From Anomaloglossus baeobatrachus (lineage: Eukaryota; Chordata; Amphibia; Anura; Aromobatidae), in NCBI RefSeq assembly GCF_048569485.1, contig NC_134353.1, positions 708,798,430 through 708,862,429 on the forward strand: a stretch of 64,000 nt of DNA, read 5' to 3'. This document shows, one piece after another, positions 33,706 through 43,548 of this stretch. The notes beneath the pieces are model-generated. The model was not told where the DNA came from. It did not search any database and was given only the letters and a program-made list of their open reading frames with translations. Each line of letters opens with the position of its first letter. Positions within the stretch are counted from its first letter, which is position 1. Both the position numbers and the translations under genes were made by a program.

Positions 33706-34469
33706 TTAGGCATCATGTCATGCAGCTGCCTTCAACACAGGAATGGATGCACATTTCAGAAGAATTTTTGGAGAAAACAGCTTTCCCTAATTGTATTGGC
33801 GCCATTGACGGAAAGCACATTAGAGTGAAGAAACCACCTAACTCTGCATCAAGATATTTTAATTATCATAAGTTTTTTTCTGTAGTTATTTTGGCCATGG
33901 TAGATACAAACTACTGCTTTTTATTTGCTGATATTGGGGCCTATGGCAGTGTCTCAGATGCACGCATTTTCAGAAGCTCACGTTTAGCAAGATGATTAAT
34001 GTCTGATAGTTTAAGTTTGCCTGCACCAAGACCATTGCCTGGTACTAATGGCCCTATTGTTCCTTTTGTCATGGTTGCATTTCAGGGGTTTGCATTGTCT
34101 AGGCATTTTATGCGTCCATATCCCAGAAGGGGGCTGGACAGATCAAAAGCCCTATTTAATAGCAAATTGGCCAGAGCACGTTGCTATGTTGAACGTGCCT
34201 TTGGCATTTTGGCCTCAAGATGGCGCATTTATCAAACCACCATCCAACTCCAACCAACCACCGTCAAGGCTGTCATTAAAGCTACAGTAGTGTTACATAA
34301 TTACTGTAGATTACATGAAAGCAATGACGAAGACATTGAGGAGTTGCCAGCTTTAAATGCACCATTTGTAGAGAATGGTAGTGTTAGAACCAATGTGTCC
34401 ACTTCTGGTCTACAAGTGAGGAATCAGTTTAAAGATTATTTTAGTTTAAATTGCCATAGTCATGTATAA

Positions 34470-35235
34470 ATTTGACATTGTTATAGTTTTTCATCACTTG
34501 GTTACATAATCACAAACACATATGTAATACAAAAGAGAAAATGACCATACATATGTATAATTTGTGGGTTTTTTTTGTTGGTTGGTTGTGTTTGTGGTCC
34601 CAATAAGCTATTGTGATTTAACTTTATTGCTATAAAATCAGGAATTTTTGTTTTGCAAGTAACAGTACTACTGAATGTACATGACTAATAAAAATATGGC
34701 AAATTGGATTTGAAAAAAATAGTCCAGATTTTTTATTGAACCTATGTATGTCTGTTATCTTTTGCGAAACACCCTGTATTCTATTATTTTTTTTTACAGA
34801 ATTTTGTCAGGGACATTAGCCCATACAAAACTCCATACTTTATTATGCAATAATGTCACGCAAACATAATTTGTTTGACACTTTTGGAATACAAGTATGG
34901 GACCAGACCATATGCAGATACTGCATAGTGGCTGGATTTTTAATAATAAAGGTGTCTGAATGTTAGTGTAATAGTTTATGTGCATGCATTTTTTCCCTAA
35001 ACCCAGTTTTTTCTAATGGATGTTCCAAACAACATGTCCAGAGCAAGGCAACGTTCTAACAGGCAGGTAATGTTTTTGAAGTGATAGAGTAATTTCTATT
35101 GAATCTTTGGAAAGGAAAACACAAATATGACCCCATGCATATAGAGTAAGTAATGTGTTACATTTTGAAATGTTTTCCGACCAGCAATACCCTAGAAAAC
35201 ATACCAAAATGTAAAATAATACATACAATATCACA
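34470..35235. other. Space between the convergent Harbinger genes
   Basis: AT-rich, no coding frame. AATAAA-like signals for both genes may lie here (for example ACTAATAAAAATATGG at about 34683 for the transposase). Confidence 0.5.
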
Positions 35236-37613
35236 TTATGATTCAACTAAATCCTCTAGGCTAGTGATGCTTTCCTGTGTAGTCTCCATTGCATTGACAC
35301 CTACAGAATATGTTTGCTGCACAACACTAGATGTTGTAGTGAGTGACTGATCAGTGTTTCCACTAGTAACAGTTGTTGTACTTGGAACAAATAATGATGC
35401 AGTTGTTTGAGCAGATGGAAGACCAAGTGTAGGTGGTACATATTGATGTGTTGGAAGAGGCTGAGTATGTGTGTATGTGAAGTTAGTTGGGTAAGTCTGT
35501 TGTTGAAAGTACTGTTGTTGTAGATTATTAGGAACATGGTAGGATGTTGGTTGTTGAAACATTTGAGGTAGTCTATGAACATTACTAACAATACTAGGAT
35601 AGTTAAAAGAGGTTTGCATTGGTGTCTGTTGGGGTACTTGTGGGACAAATGATGGCGGTTGAGCTGGCCTTTGTGTCATTAATGTACTTGTTTGGTGTGG
35701 GACAATTGTTGGCCTAATTTGTACATCACTTCCCATAGAAGAAGATGGACACTGTATATGTGTTTGTTGCACTACAGGATTTAGTTGAAAATTAGAGTAA
35801 TGTTCATCATTTTGGGTTCCCACAGTTTGTTGGGTTGTGTTTGTGTGTGGACCACGTGGATTAGCTCTCCATTGCTCTATCACTTCAAAACAATATATGG
35901 GTTCTGGCTCACGTTGGGTAGCAGATATTAGTGTTATTAAGGACGCCCTCAATCTGTCCTGCCTATCAGCATGAACCAATGCAAGAGAAGGAGAAAGGGA
36001 GTGGCAAAATCTCTCTCCATCACTCTCTGGTATCAGTGAATTCATCATGTGTATTATTCTGGTATCAATGATATCTGGCAGGGAACGTAAATCTTCATAA
36101 CACCTATGTCTGCGACCACGGATAGATTGGGCTACTGTGCGCATGGTGTTAGTTGTTATTCTTGGCTGTGTGCCTGCATGTTGCTGTGGACTACTCTCTG
36201 CAAGAACTGGTGAAGGGCCACTTTGTTGCCCTGTAGACTAGCCTTGAATGACATTAGTGGATTGACTTGTTCCCAAACCCAAATCAGAGGACATTTCTTC
36301 TGCGTCTGGCTGGCTGGTGTTGGGGCTTGTTGGTGGTTGATATGAGGTAGGCTCCATCTCGGAAGCAGAGGTCGCTGTTAATACTGCTGACTGGGCTTCC
36401 TCCCTATCTTCTAGATTATCCTCTGTACTTTGAAGAAAGAAAAAAAACCAAACAATTAATGTGTGCATTTCAAAAAAACCCGCCATGTGATGTAATGGTT
36501 TAAACTTACTTTGGTACTTCCATAATGGGCATGAGGAAGCTGAGTCTTCCATAATGGACATATTTTTCTTTTTGGCTGCGGTAGCTGTGGTTGCCACTGG
36601 GTTATATTCTCTTCTAAACTGGTCACGTACTGAGCGCCATCGCCGTTTCACAAGATCCACTGTTTAAAAACAAAAAGTTGTGTAATAAGGTCACAAATTA
36701 TAACAATTGAACAATAAAAAAATAAAACATTATTCTCGTATTGCAGCAATTGAAATAAATTGGAACACACATCCATGTGTATGAAAACAAGAACCCATAA
36801 CACTCATATAGTGACATAACAACACAATAAGCATGACAAAGTAAACAAGATCTCCAGTAAAAAGATTAAACCACTCTATAATCATTTATCTCCTTTTTTA
36901 CTTACAAAAATAAAAAAAAAACCTTCAGTAAGCCATGAGAAACAAAATGTCTATAAACCCATGAAGTGCCATATGTTCCTCAAAGATTTTCCATTATACA
37001 CTACACATTACTGTTACCATTCCAGACATGGTGACACCAAGGGACATGCATAATAAACCAAACATAGAAATACAACTCAAAATGTATAGACATTTCACAG
37101 CACATTTACAATAGAAAAAGCACAAAATTGAAAACAAAAATATATTTCAAACATGTTTATTTGTTGCGTGACCACCCTGAAATGCCTTTTGTACATGTAT
37201 AAAATGCTTTGCAGGCCACATATACACATGCTGACATTACTAGAAAACTGCAATGAATAGTTCAAAAGGCTAAAAAACTACACTATCCTGTTTGTGAGTC
37301 TCCAGTGTAGCTCAAAATGAGTCAGGCCCATTAATATATGCCAAACTATACAAATATGGATATAATCTGCCTACAGAATGAGCACATGTAGGTAAAGACA
37401 GAAGCAATGCAAATATCTGTACTCACCATATCTATTTTTCCTTCCAGGGGTACATTGAGACCATCCATTCCTAGGGTAGACTAGTTCAGCCACAGACATC
37501 CATGCTCGTTCCACCATTAGCCTGTCATGGTAGCCATCAACACGTGTGTCCCACAGCTCTGGATGCCTCTCTACTTCTCCAATCAGCCTCTCTGTATTGA
37601 TTTTCAGCGCCAT
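35236..37613 (-). pseudogene. Harbinger MADF/Myb-like DNA-binding protein, one stop
   Basis: Exon 1 (37613-37427) starts MALKINTERLIGEVERHPELWD and has the first MADF helix and the RAW..VA motif. Its GTGAGT donor leads to exon 2 at 36659 (VDLVKRRWRSVRDQFRRE), completing the MADF domain. A small intron (about 36509-36423) may follow. The C-terminal part (36144-35236) is rich in Gln, Thr and Pro, with a LRSLPDIIDTRI..DRLRASL segment that looks like a dimerisation region. One TAG interrupts the frame at 36238-36240; the frame is otherwise open. In Harbinger systems this protein helps the transposase enter the nucleus and binds subterminal motifs. Confidence 0.87.
36663..37426 (-). other. Intron of the Harbinger MADF gene
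   Basis: GT donor at 37426-37425 and AG acceptor at 36661-36660 on the minus strand; AT-rich and without other features. Confidence 0.7.
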
Positions 37614-38074
37614 GCTCAGTACCTGTGGTGTTCTCTGAGCTCAAAGTTCCCCTGCAGTGAGAGGACAGGTGCCCAGCTGCTGTCTGGCGTGCAAATGAGA
37701 CAGGAAATGTATGTTTGGCGCCAGAATTAATGACCATCAATTGACCTGATAGATTGGTAACAAGTGTTTCAGATTTTGTGATGAAAAACGGACACGGACG
37801 ATACGTGCTGAACACGGACATACTCCGTGTGCGGTCCGTGCAGGCACGGACCCATAGACTAAAGCGGGTCCGTGCCTGCGTGCTGCCGGCCAAAAACAGA
37901 CATGTCGTCTGTGTAGAAAAGCGCACACACGTACTTACCACACGGGCACACGTTCCGTGTGATTTTACGTGTGTGCGCCATCTACCATTGAATAACATGG
38001 GTCTCCGTGTCTCCGGTACGTGCAAATACATACCGCACACGTACAAAAAAAACGGATGTGTGTTGCGGGTCTAA

Positions 38075-38880
38075 AGAAGTGGTTCACCCATATTTATTAT
38101 TTGCTAGATCGATATTATGTTGAGAAACAATGTTTCTTTCAAATACCTTATGTTGGCAATAGTGCCTGTGAGCAGCACTATTGCAGTCCACTCTTCCCCA
38201 TCGCTTGACTCCCGGGATCTGTATTGCAGTGTGATAGCTATGGACTGTTAAAGGGGTGGTTCACCCATATTTATTATTTGCTAGATCAATATTATGTTAA
38301 GAAACAATGTTTCTCTCAAATACCTTATGTTGGCAATTGTGCCTGTGAGTGGCGCTATTGTGGACCGCTGCTCCCCATCGCCTGACCCTTGGGCTCCGTG
38401 ACCTCGGGGATCTGGTGATGTCACGTCAAGTTCCGGATCACGTGGCATCACCGCGGCCGGCCCCAGTCTTCCTGAGTCACTGGGCTGTGATCGGTGTTTC
38501 AGCGCTCGTCACAGCCCAGCACATCTCCTGCTTGCAGTGCTCTGCTGTGAGGGAAGAGGGAGCAGGGAGCTGATGGGCTGTGCTGAGCGGTGAAACGCCG
38601 CCCACAGCCCATCACTCACGGGGACTGCGGCCGGCTGCAGTGATGTCAGGTGATCAGGAACTTGACGTGACATCACCGGATCTCCGAGGTCATGGAGCCC
38701 AAGGGTCAGGCGATGGGGAACAGCGGTCTGCAATAGCGTAACTCACAGGCACTATTGCCAACATAAGGTATTTCTGAGAAACATTATTTCTTAACATAAT
38801 ATCGATCTAGCAAATAATAAATATGGGTGAACCACCCCTTAAACAGTCCATAGCCATCACACTGCAATACGTAATAAAGG
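38075..38880. mobile_element. TTAA-type palindromic MITE (GGTTCACCC ends) plus partial copy
   Basis: The main copy runs from TTAA-AGGGGTGGTTCACCC (38252) to its complement (38838). The inverted arms run deep towards a GC-rich centre near 38550 and contain TGACGTCAAG-like and CGGCCGG blocks. The inverted similarity also goes beyond the TTAA on both sides (CTATGGACTG at 38238 and CAGTCCATAG at 38844). A truncated direct copy of the left arm lies at 38080-38215. TTAAAGG termini are those of T2/Kolobok-type MITEs known from Xenopus. Confidence 0.8.
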
Positions 38881-39255
38881 GCTTCCCAGTCAGCTTGTCA
38901 AATGTGCAGTTCGTTCCACCTGGACTATTCCTGCTCTTTCTGGACCTGACTGTCCCAGGAATTCCCTTCCCAGTCCAACAGTACATCCAAAGTCTGTTTC
39001 TTCTCCCACCTGTGATTCCACTTCTATCTTCCTATCACAAGTAGGGGTTATGGTGCTCACAAATGCACCAATTGGACTCGAGCCTTTAGTTACGGATGTT
39101 TCAGAAGTGTCCACCAAAGGAGTGATATATGGACTTTATACTGTCCAGAAGCACCTCTCCCCTGCTTGCTTTACAGCCCTCACTAACTTCTCTCTCTCCA
39201 AGAAGCAGTCTCTTACCATAGAGAATATCTCCTCCCCCATGGGCTTGTGCCACAC
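38881..39255. other. Non-coding stretch
   Basis: A short minus-strand frame (39117-38890) looks protein-like by composition but matches no family I recognise and has no flanking support. Confidence 0.4.
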
Positions 39256-39602
39256 TTAAAGGAGTTGTCCGACATTAGCTTACCAAACATTTTTGAGTTT
39301 ATCTGTGCTGTATTGTCATATAAATCACCCCTACATTGTTATTTTTTGTTTTCTAACTTTTGATCCTCTTGAATTATCCCTTTATTCTCTGCAGCTCGTT
39401 GTTTACATTCAGCTCAAGCAAACTGACCTCTTCCTGTGCCACACCTCCCAGTCAGAGCTGGCACCGCCCAGCCTCAGTGTCCAGGCTCGCCCTCTGCCCG
39501 CCCTCACTGTCAAGCCTCGCCCCCTGCCCGCCCCCTGCACACACATTCCCTGTCAGTATTCTGCCCCAGCACCTGACCTGTTATCACTCTAGCATTGGAA
39601 AT

Positions 39603-39745
39603 AACAGCCCCACATCGGGCTCTGCGCCCCACACACACATCGGGCTCTGCGTCCCACACACACATCGGGCTCTGCGCCCCCCACACACATCGGACTCTGC
39701 ACCCCCCACACACATCGGGCTCTGCAACACCCCCCCACACACACA
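39603..39745. repeat. ~24-bp minisatellite (CACACATCGGGCTCTGC)
   Basis: Five tandem copies of a unit such as CACACACATCGGGCTCTGCG with small differences. Translations in several frames stay open and are not genes. Confidence 0.92.
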
Positions 39746-39899
39746 CACAAACAGCGCTCTGTACCGACCCCCACCCACCATCGTTCTGTACCGACCCCTA
39801 CCCCCATAGGGAACACATGTAGGCTACATTCACATGACCGTTCTGTTTTTGCTGTCTGCAAAAAAAGGTCCGTTTTTTTCACGGATGCATCCATGTTAT

Positions 39900-40110
39900 C
39901 CGGAAGCAGCAAGAAAGATAAATAGATGAGTAGATATAGAGATGGATAGATCTCTATATCCACTCATCTATTTATCTTTCTTGCTGCTTCCGTTTTTTTG
40001 TGGTCTGCAAAAAAACGGAAGCAGCAAGAAAGATAAATAGATGAGTAGATATAGAGATGGATAGATAGATATAGAGACAGAGAGAAAGACGGATGAATGA
40101 ATGGGATAGA
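39900..40110. repeat. Short hairpin and direct repeat (AAGCAGCAAGAAAGATAAAT)
   Basis: GGAAGCAGCAAGAAAGATAA at 39901 is matched by its complement near 39990, making a ~90-bp hairpin. A third copy follows as a direct repeat at about 40016. Probably a small foldback or a tandem-duplicated MITE end. Confidence 0.8.
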
Positions 40111-40134
40111 TAGATGAGAAAGACCTATATAATG

Positions 40135-40660
40135 TCCCACCCCCCTGCATATTCTAAGCTGGCACCCTTTAGTGACTTTCATGTGGCACTAAAGGGTGCT
40201 TAGCCTTGTATTTTGCCAAAAAATAAATAATTAAGAAAAAACTTCGTGGGGTCCCCCCTATCTTTTGTAGCCAGCTAGGGTAAAGCAGATGGCTGCAGTC
40301 TGCAAACCACAGCTGGCAGCTTCACCTTGGCTGGTAATCCAAAACAGAGGGCACCTCACGCTGGTATTTTAAATTATCTAAATAATTTAAAACAAAAAAC
40401 GTGGGGTCCCCCCCAAATTGGATCACCAGCCAAGGTAAAGCGGACAACTGTGGTCTGGTATTCTCAGACTAGGGAGGTCCACTGTTATTGGACACTCCCC
40501 AGCCTAAAAATAGCAGGCTACAGCCGCCCCAGAAGTGGCGCATCCATTAGATGTGCCAATCCTGGCACTTCGCCCCAACTCATCCCTTTGCCCTGGTGCG
40601 GTGGCAAACGGGGTAATATACGGGGTTGATGCCAGATGTGTAATGTCACCTGGCATCTCG
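40135..40660 (+). repeat. Shared internal cassette B, copy 2
   Basis: Same motif order as at 3990-4500: CCTGCATATTCTAAGCTGGC, TTAGTGxCTTTCATGTGGC, CGTGGGGTCCCCCC and GGCGCATCCATTAGATGxGCC. Interrupted after CACCTGGCATC by the LTR-like insertion. It resumes at about 41665 with GTGATGTCACG and the TATTTGAAAAAACACTCCCC part. Confidence 0.8.
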
Positions 40661-41664
40661 GATCCGTGCTCGTACTGCGTGTGGTGGCTCGAGACTCTCA
40701 CGGCCCCGGGGGTCACGTCGCTCTGCAAGGGAGTTGGCGCTACACGCGGGGATTTGGGTGTTTGGTTTGGGATGATAGTTCTTGATGCCACCCACGGGTT
40801 GTGGTGATTGTGGACACCACCGCTGCAGTGAAGGTATAGGGCTCCCAGGAGCGATGTAATGGCGCAGCTAGGTGTTGACCCCTCCGTGGGAGGGGGTGTT
40901 GGTCCCGGGGCCCGGTAGGCGAGGGCCGGGGTGCAGGGTGAAGTGTTGCGGTGCAGTGCGGTGCGGTGCCTGATGGTTCTGGTGTACTCACTCTGACATA
41001 AGACACTGGAGTCTCTGGTAAACCAAACGGAGTGATGAACGGGGCCCACAGCCGGCTGCAGCTTCTTCCAGACTTGGTTGGGGATTTCCGCCTTTCTCCT
41101 GCACCTTTGTGTGCAAATGTTTTGACTCCTGTGCCTAGACACCGGTAGCCCGCTCCCCGACTGGTATACGCCGGAGGAGCCCGTTTACCCGCAGACGCTG
41201 GCCCTTTGGGTCTCTATGCCTTGGCGGTGGCTTTACCCTGTATGATTGGGCGTACCCTGCCTGGTGCTCCGGTATCCAGTTTGCTCCCCGGTTCGGTTCC
41301 GGCGGGCCACTACCCTGTCCCGGTCCCTTACGGTTCCACCGGTCGTTTTCCCGGTCTCCTGCAGGCGGCCACCACCATCTGCCTCCTTGCCAATGGTGAC
41401 TGGGCTCCAACCCAGCCACCGGAGTCATCTTTGGCAGGCCTGAGCGCAGGTCTGCCTGTGAACTTGTCTGCTCTACACTCCTACTCGAACTTGACTCCTC
41501 CAGAGCCTGAACGTGACTCGTTCTGTGGCCTGTGAACTCCTCGGTGGGCGGAGGGACAAGGGTTTTGGTTTGGCTGGTGTTACCTAACCGGGAGGGGGTG
41601 TGGTGTTGTGTGTGTGACTACCTGGGACAACCTGGATAGTCCAGGGCGTCTTACCAGCAGTTGG
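40661..41664 (-). mobile_element. Solo-LTR-like insertion
   Basis: Shares GGTCACGTCGCTCTG, CCACCCACGGGTTGTGGTGA-like, GGCCCGGT and CCAGGGCGTC segments, in the same order, with the two LTRs at 48982 and 51839. It has no internal region, so it is probably a solo LTR of a related, more divergent family. Ends are only approximate. Fossil. Confidence 0.6.
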
Positions 41665-41984
41665 TGATGTCACGCGTCTATCAGATACCCGACATCACCA
41701 ACCCAGTCAGTAATAAAACTTTTTTTGTTGTCTATTTTTTTTTTTTATTTGAAAAAACACTCCCCAAAACATTCCCTCTTTCACCAATTTATTGAAAAGA
41801 ACAATAAAATCAGGGTCCGGCGTAATCCAATAAGGGGGGTCCCATGATGATCCGTACCATAGTCAATGTCCCAGTCAATGAAGAACAGAATGTTCCCCAT
41901 TGGCTGGGAGACCAGTGCATTGACCTGAGCTAACATCAATAGGTCAGCCCAGGTCACTGCAGGGGATGGCGAGTGCTGCTGTCA

Positions 41985-42235
41985 GGAGGTTAGATGAGAT
42001 CATTACCTGCAGTGATGATCTCCTGCACTGCTGACGTCAGCGCTGTCACTGACTTCTATGCCCGCCGCATTCTCAGCAGTATCACGAGAGCCCGTGACGT
42101 CACCGCTAGTGACAGTCTCAGGCCGCCCGCGAGATGTGACGTGAGAACGCGGCGGGCATAGAAGGCAGTGACAGCGGTGACGTCGGCAGAGGAGGAGATC
42201 GTCACAGGAGGTAATGATCTCATCTAACCTCCTGC
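41985..42235. repeat. ~250-bp imperfect palindrome
   Basis: AGGTTAGATGAGATCATTACCT at the left is matched in complement at about 42212-42235. The arms continue through TGACGTC, GTCACTGACTTCTATGCCCG and GTGACGTCA blocks to a centre near 42110. It is the inner foldback of the TTAA element. Confidence 0.85.
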
Positions 42236-42684
42236 CAGCAGCGCTCGTCATCCCCGCAGCTGCACGCACTGTGAGAAGCTGCTGATACATTGCAGTGCGA
42301 GCAGCCGCGGGGCTGGCAGGGAGCTGGACACAGACTGCATGGTCACTCTTGCTATCCTAAGCACTGTAAGCAGGGGGCCCGGTGCTGGCGGTGACACCGT
42401 GGGCGGGGAGAGTACGGTGTGCAGAGGAATGTGTGGGAGAGTACAGGGAAGGGGTCGGGGACTCCACGCACTGTACCCGCCCAGCAGGGCGGCAACAAGC
42501 TGTTCCCAGATTTGCATGTCAACATGGTCCTGCCCATGTTGACATGAAATGACCGGAAGCAGCAAAATCGCGGCAGGGGCTGACAGGAGGGCAGGTAAGT
42601 GGTCACTATCTACTTACCTGTCCCAATGTAGCCCAATAAGGAAATAATAAAAAAAAGTCAAAATAAGCCGGATAACCCCTTTAA

Positions 42685-43545
42685 CTATCTCTGTCCCTGC
42701 ACTGCATGCTGACAGACAAGTCTTAGCAAAACATCCTGCATAGCAGTCCTATACCTACATGTTACATTTTTCATAACATTACTTACACTGCTACATCAAG
42801 GAATATAATACATTACAATTCACAATGCATAATACAAAACAAGACATTGTCGCCATAGGTGTTTTCAGGGGCAGGAAAATGACTGTTGATCCACCTCCTT
42901 GCATTCCTCCCCCCTTTTTAAACATGAGGCAATCTGGAAAACACCCAATACATGTACCATACATAACAGTTTGTTTTCTAATGTATTGAAGGAACATTTT
43001 TCTTTTCATGGGTCCACATAACCCCATTTGATTGGCACCCTGGAACAGAATGTCTAAATCTTTTCTGCATAGATCCCTTAGACAAAAACATTAATAACTT
43101 CAAAGGACTAGACACACTGTTCATTAGTTCCTAATCCAGCCAGAACATCAGGTCATCCGTCCCCCCTCCCACTTTTGAGCAATAGTCTCTTTATTTACAA
43201 AGTGCTGCCCACGTGACTGCAGCACAGTCCTTTGTGGCAAAGTCCATGGGGCTTAGTGCAAACAAATAGGGACAGAAGGGCGTGGTCCCCTTTAACAGTT
43301 TTAGAGTACCTTAATCCAGCAGGGGGATGCACAAATGATCACAAAAAGAGGGGAACACAAAATCTTCGGCTACTCACGGCCAACATGGGGAGTCCGGTCT
43401 TCTTTTCTGCCGGGTCTTTAACTCTCTGCCTGACGGGACGTAGGAGAGTTCCTTTTTTTTCCAGTGCAACTAAGCACAACAGGGGCACTGCAGAACAGAC
43501 TCCTATTTCCAGCCACATAATTTTTCTCTGCAGCCATTTTCAGAC
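42685..43545. other. Non-coding stretch
   Basis: No gene or clearly bounded element is recognised. The part at about 43200-43500 is repeat-like (T-runs, GTCTTTAACTCTCTGCC) and could be an old LTR or retroposon end, but no partner copy is present. Confidence 0.4.
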
Positions 43546-43548
43546 TTA

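Larger units (their letters stand above)
31766..34469 (+). pseudogene. PIF/Harbinger transposase, interrupted
   Basis: The start is ATG 31766. An intron (donor 32092, acceptor after 32517) joins LLVTLR to YLATGQSISSLHFEF. The frame then meets the MITE at 32631-33705 and resumes at 33709 in the same frame. The order is: helix-turn-helix-like N-terminus, GRSTIGKII block, AIDGKHI (first catalytic Asp), DIGAYGSVSDARIF (second Asp), and ERAFGIL (Glu). Leaving out the MITE and one TTA, the frame is 399 codons, a usual length. One in-frame TGA lies at 33993-33995. HARBI1 is the host protein derived from this family. The enzyme acts in the nucleus on the terminal repeats with the MADF partner. Confidence 0.92.
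29267..38071. mobile_element. Nearly complete PIF/Harbinger transposon
   Basis: The terminal repeats GGCCTAAAACACACTTCCGC (left) and GACCCGCAACACACATCCGT (right, read inward) are followed on both sides by an A- or T-run, GTACGTGT and CGGTCCGT-like motifs. TAA lies at 29264-29266 and 38072-38074. The element carries the two genes typical of the superfamily, a DDE transposase (+) and a MADF/Myb-like protein (-), in convergent orientation. Two MITEs (29505-31648 and 32631-33705) are nested in it; without them it is about 5.6 kb. Only one stop per gene was found, so it is young. Confidence 0.87.
39260..42680. mobile_element. TTAA-type element (GTTGTCCGAC ends), with nested sequence
   Basis: TTAA lies at 39256-39259 and 42681-42684. 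AGGAGTTGTCCGACATTA on the left matches the complement of the right end, which reads AGGGGTTATCCGGCTTAT. Inside are a 24-bp minisatellite (39603-39745), a small hairpin repeat (39900-40110), cassette B (40135-40660 and continuing at 41665), an LTR-like insertion (40661-41664) and a ~250-bp palindrome (41985-42235). No transposase. Confidence 0.8.

Noticed and set aside
37770-38071. Separate MITE with CGTGTCCG-like motifs
   Set aside because: At first it looked like an independent MITE, but its only end matches the left end at 29267, so it is the right subterminal part of the Harbinger element.
38890-39117. Minus-strand frame with mixed composition (75 codons)
   Set aside because: No family recognised, no start context or splice partner, and its edges are set by chance stops.
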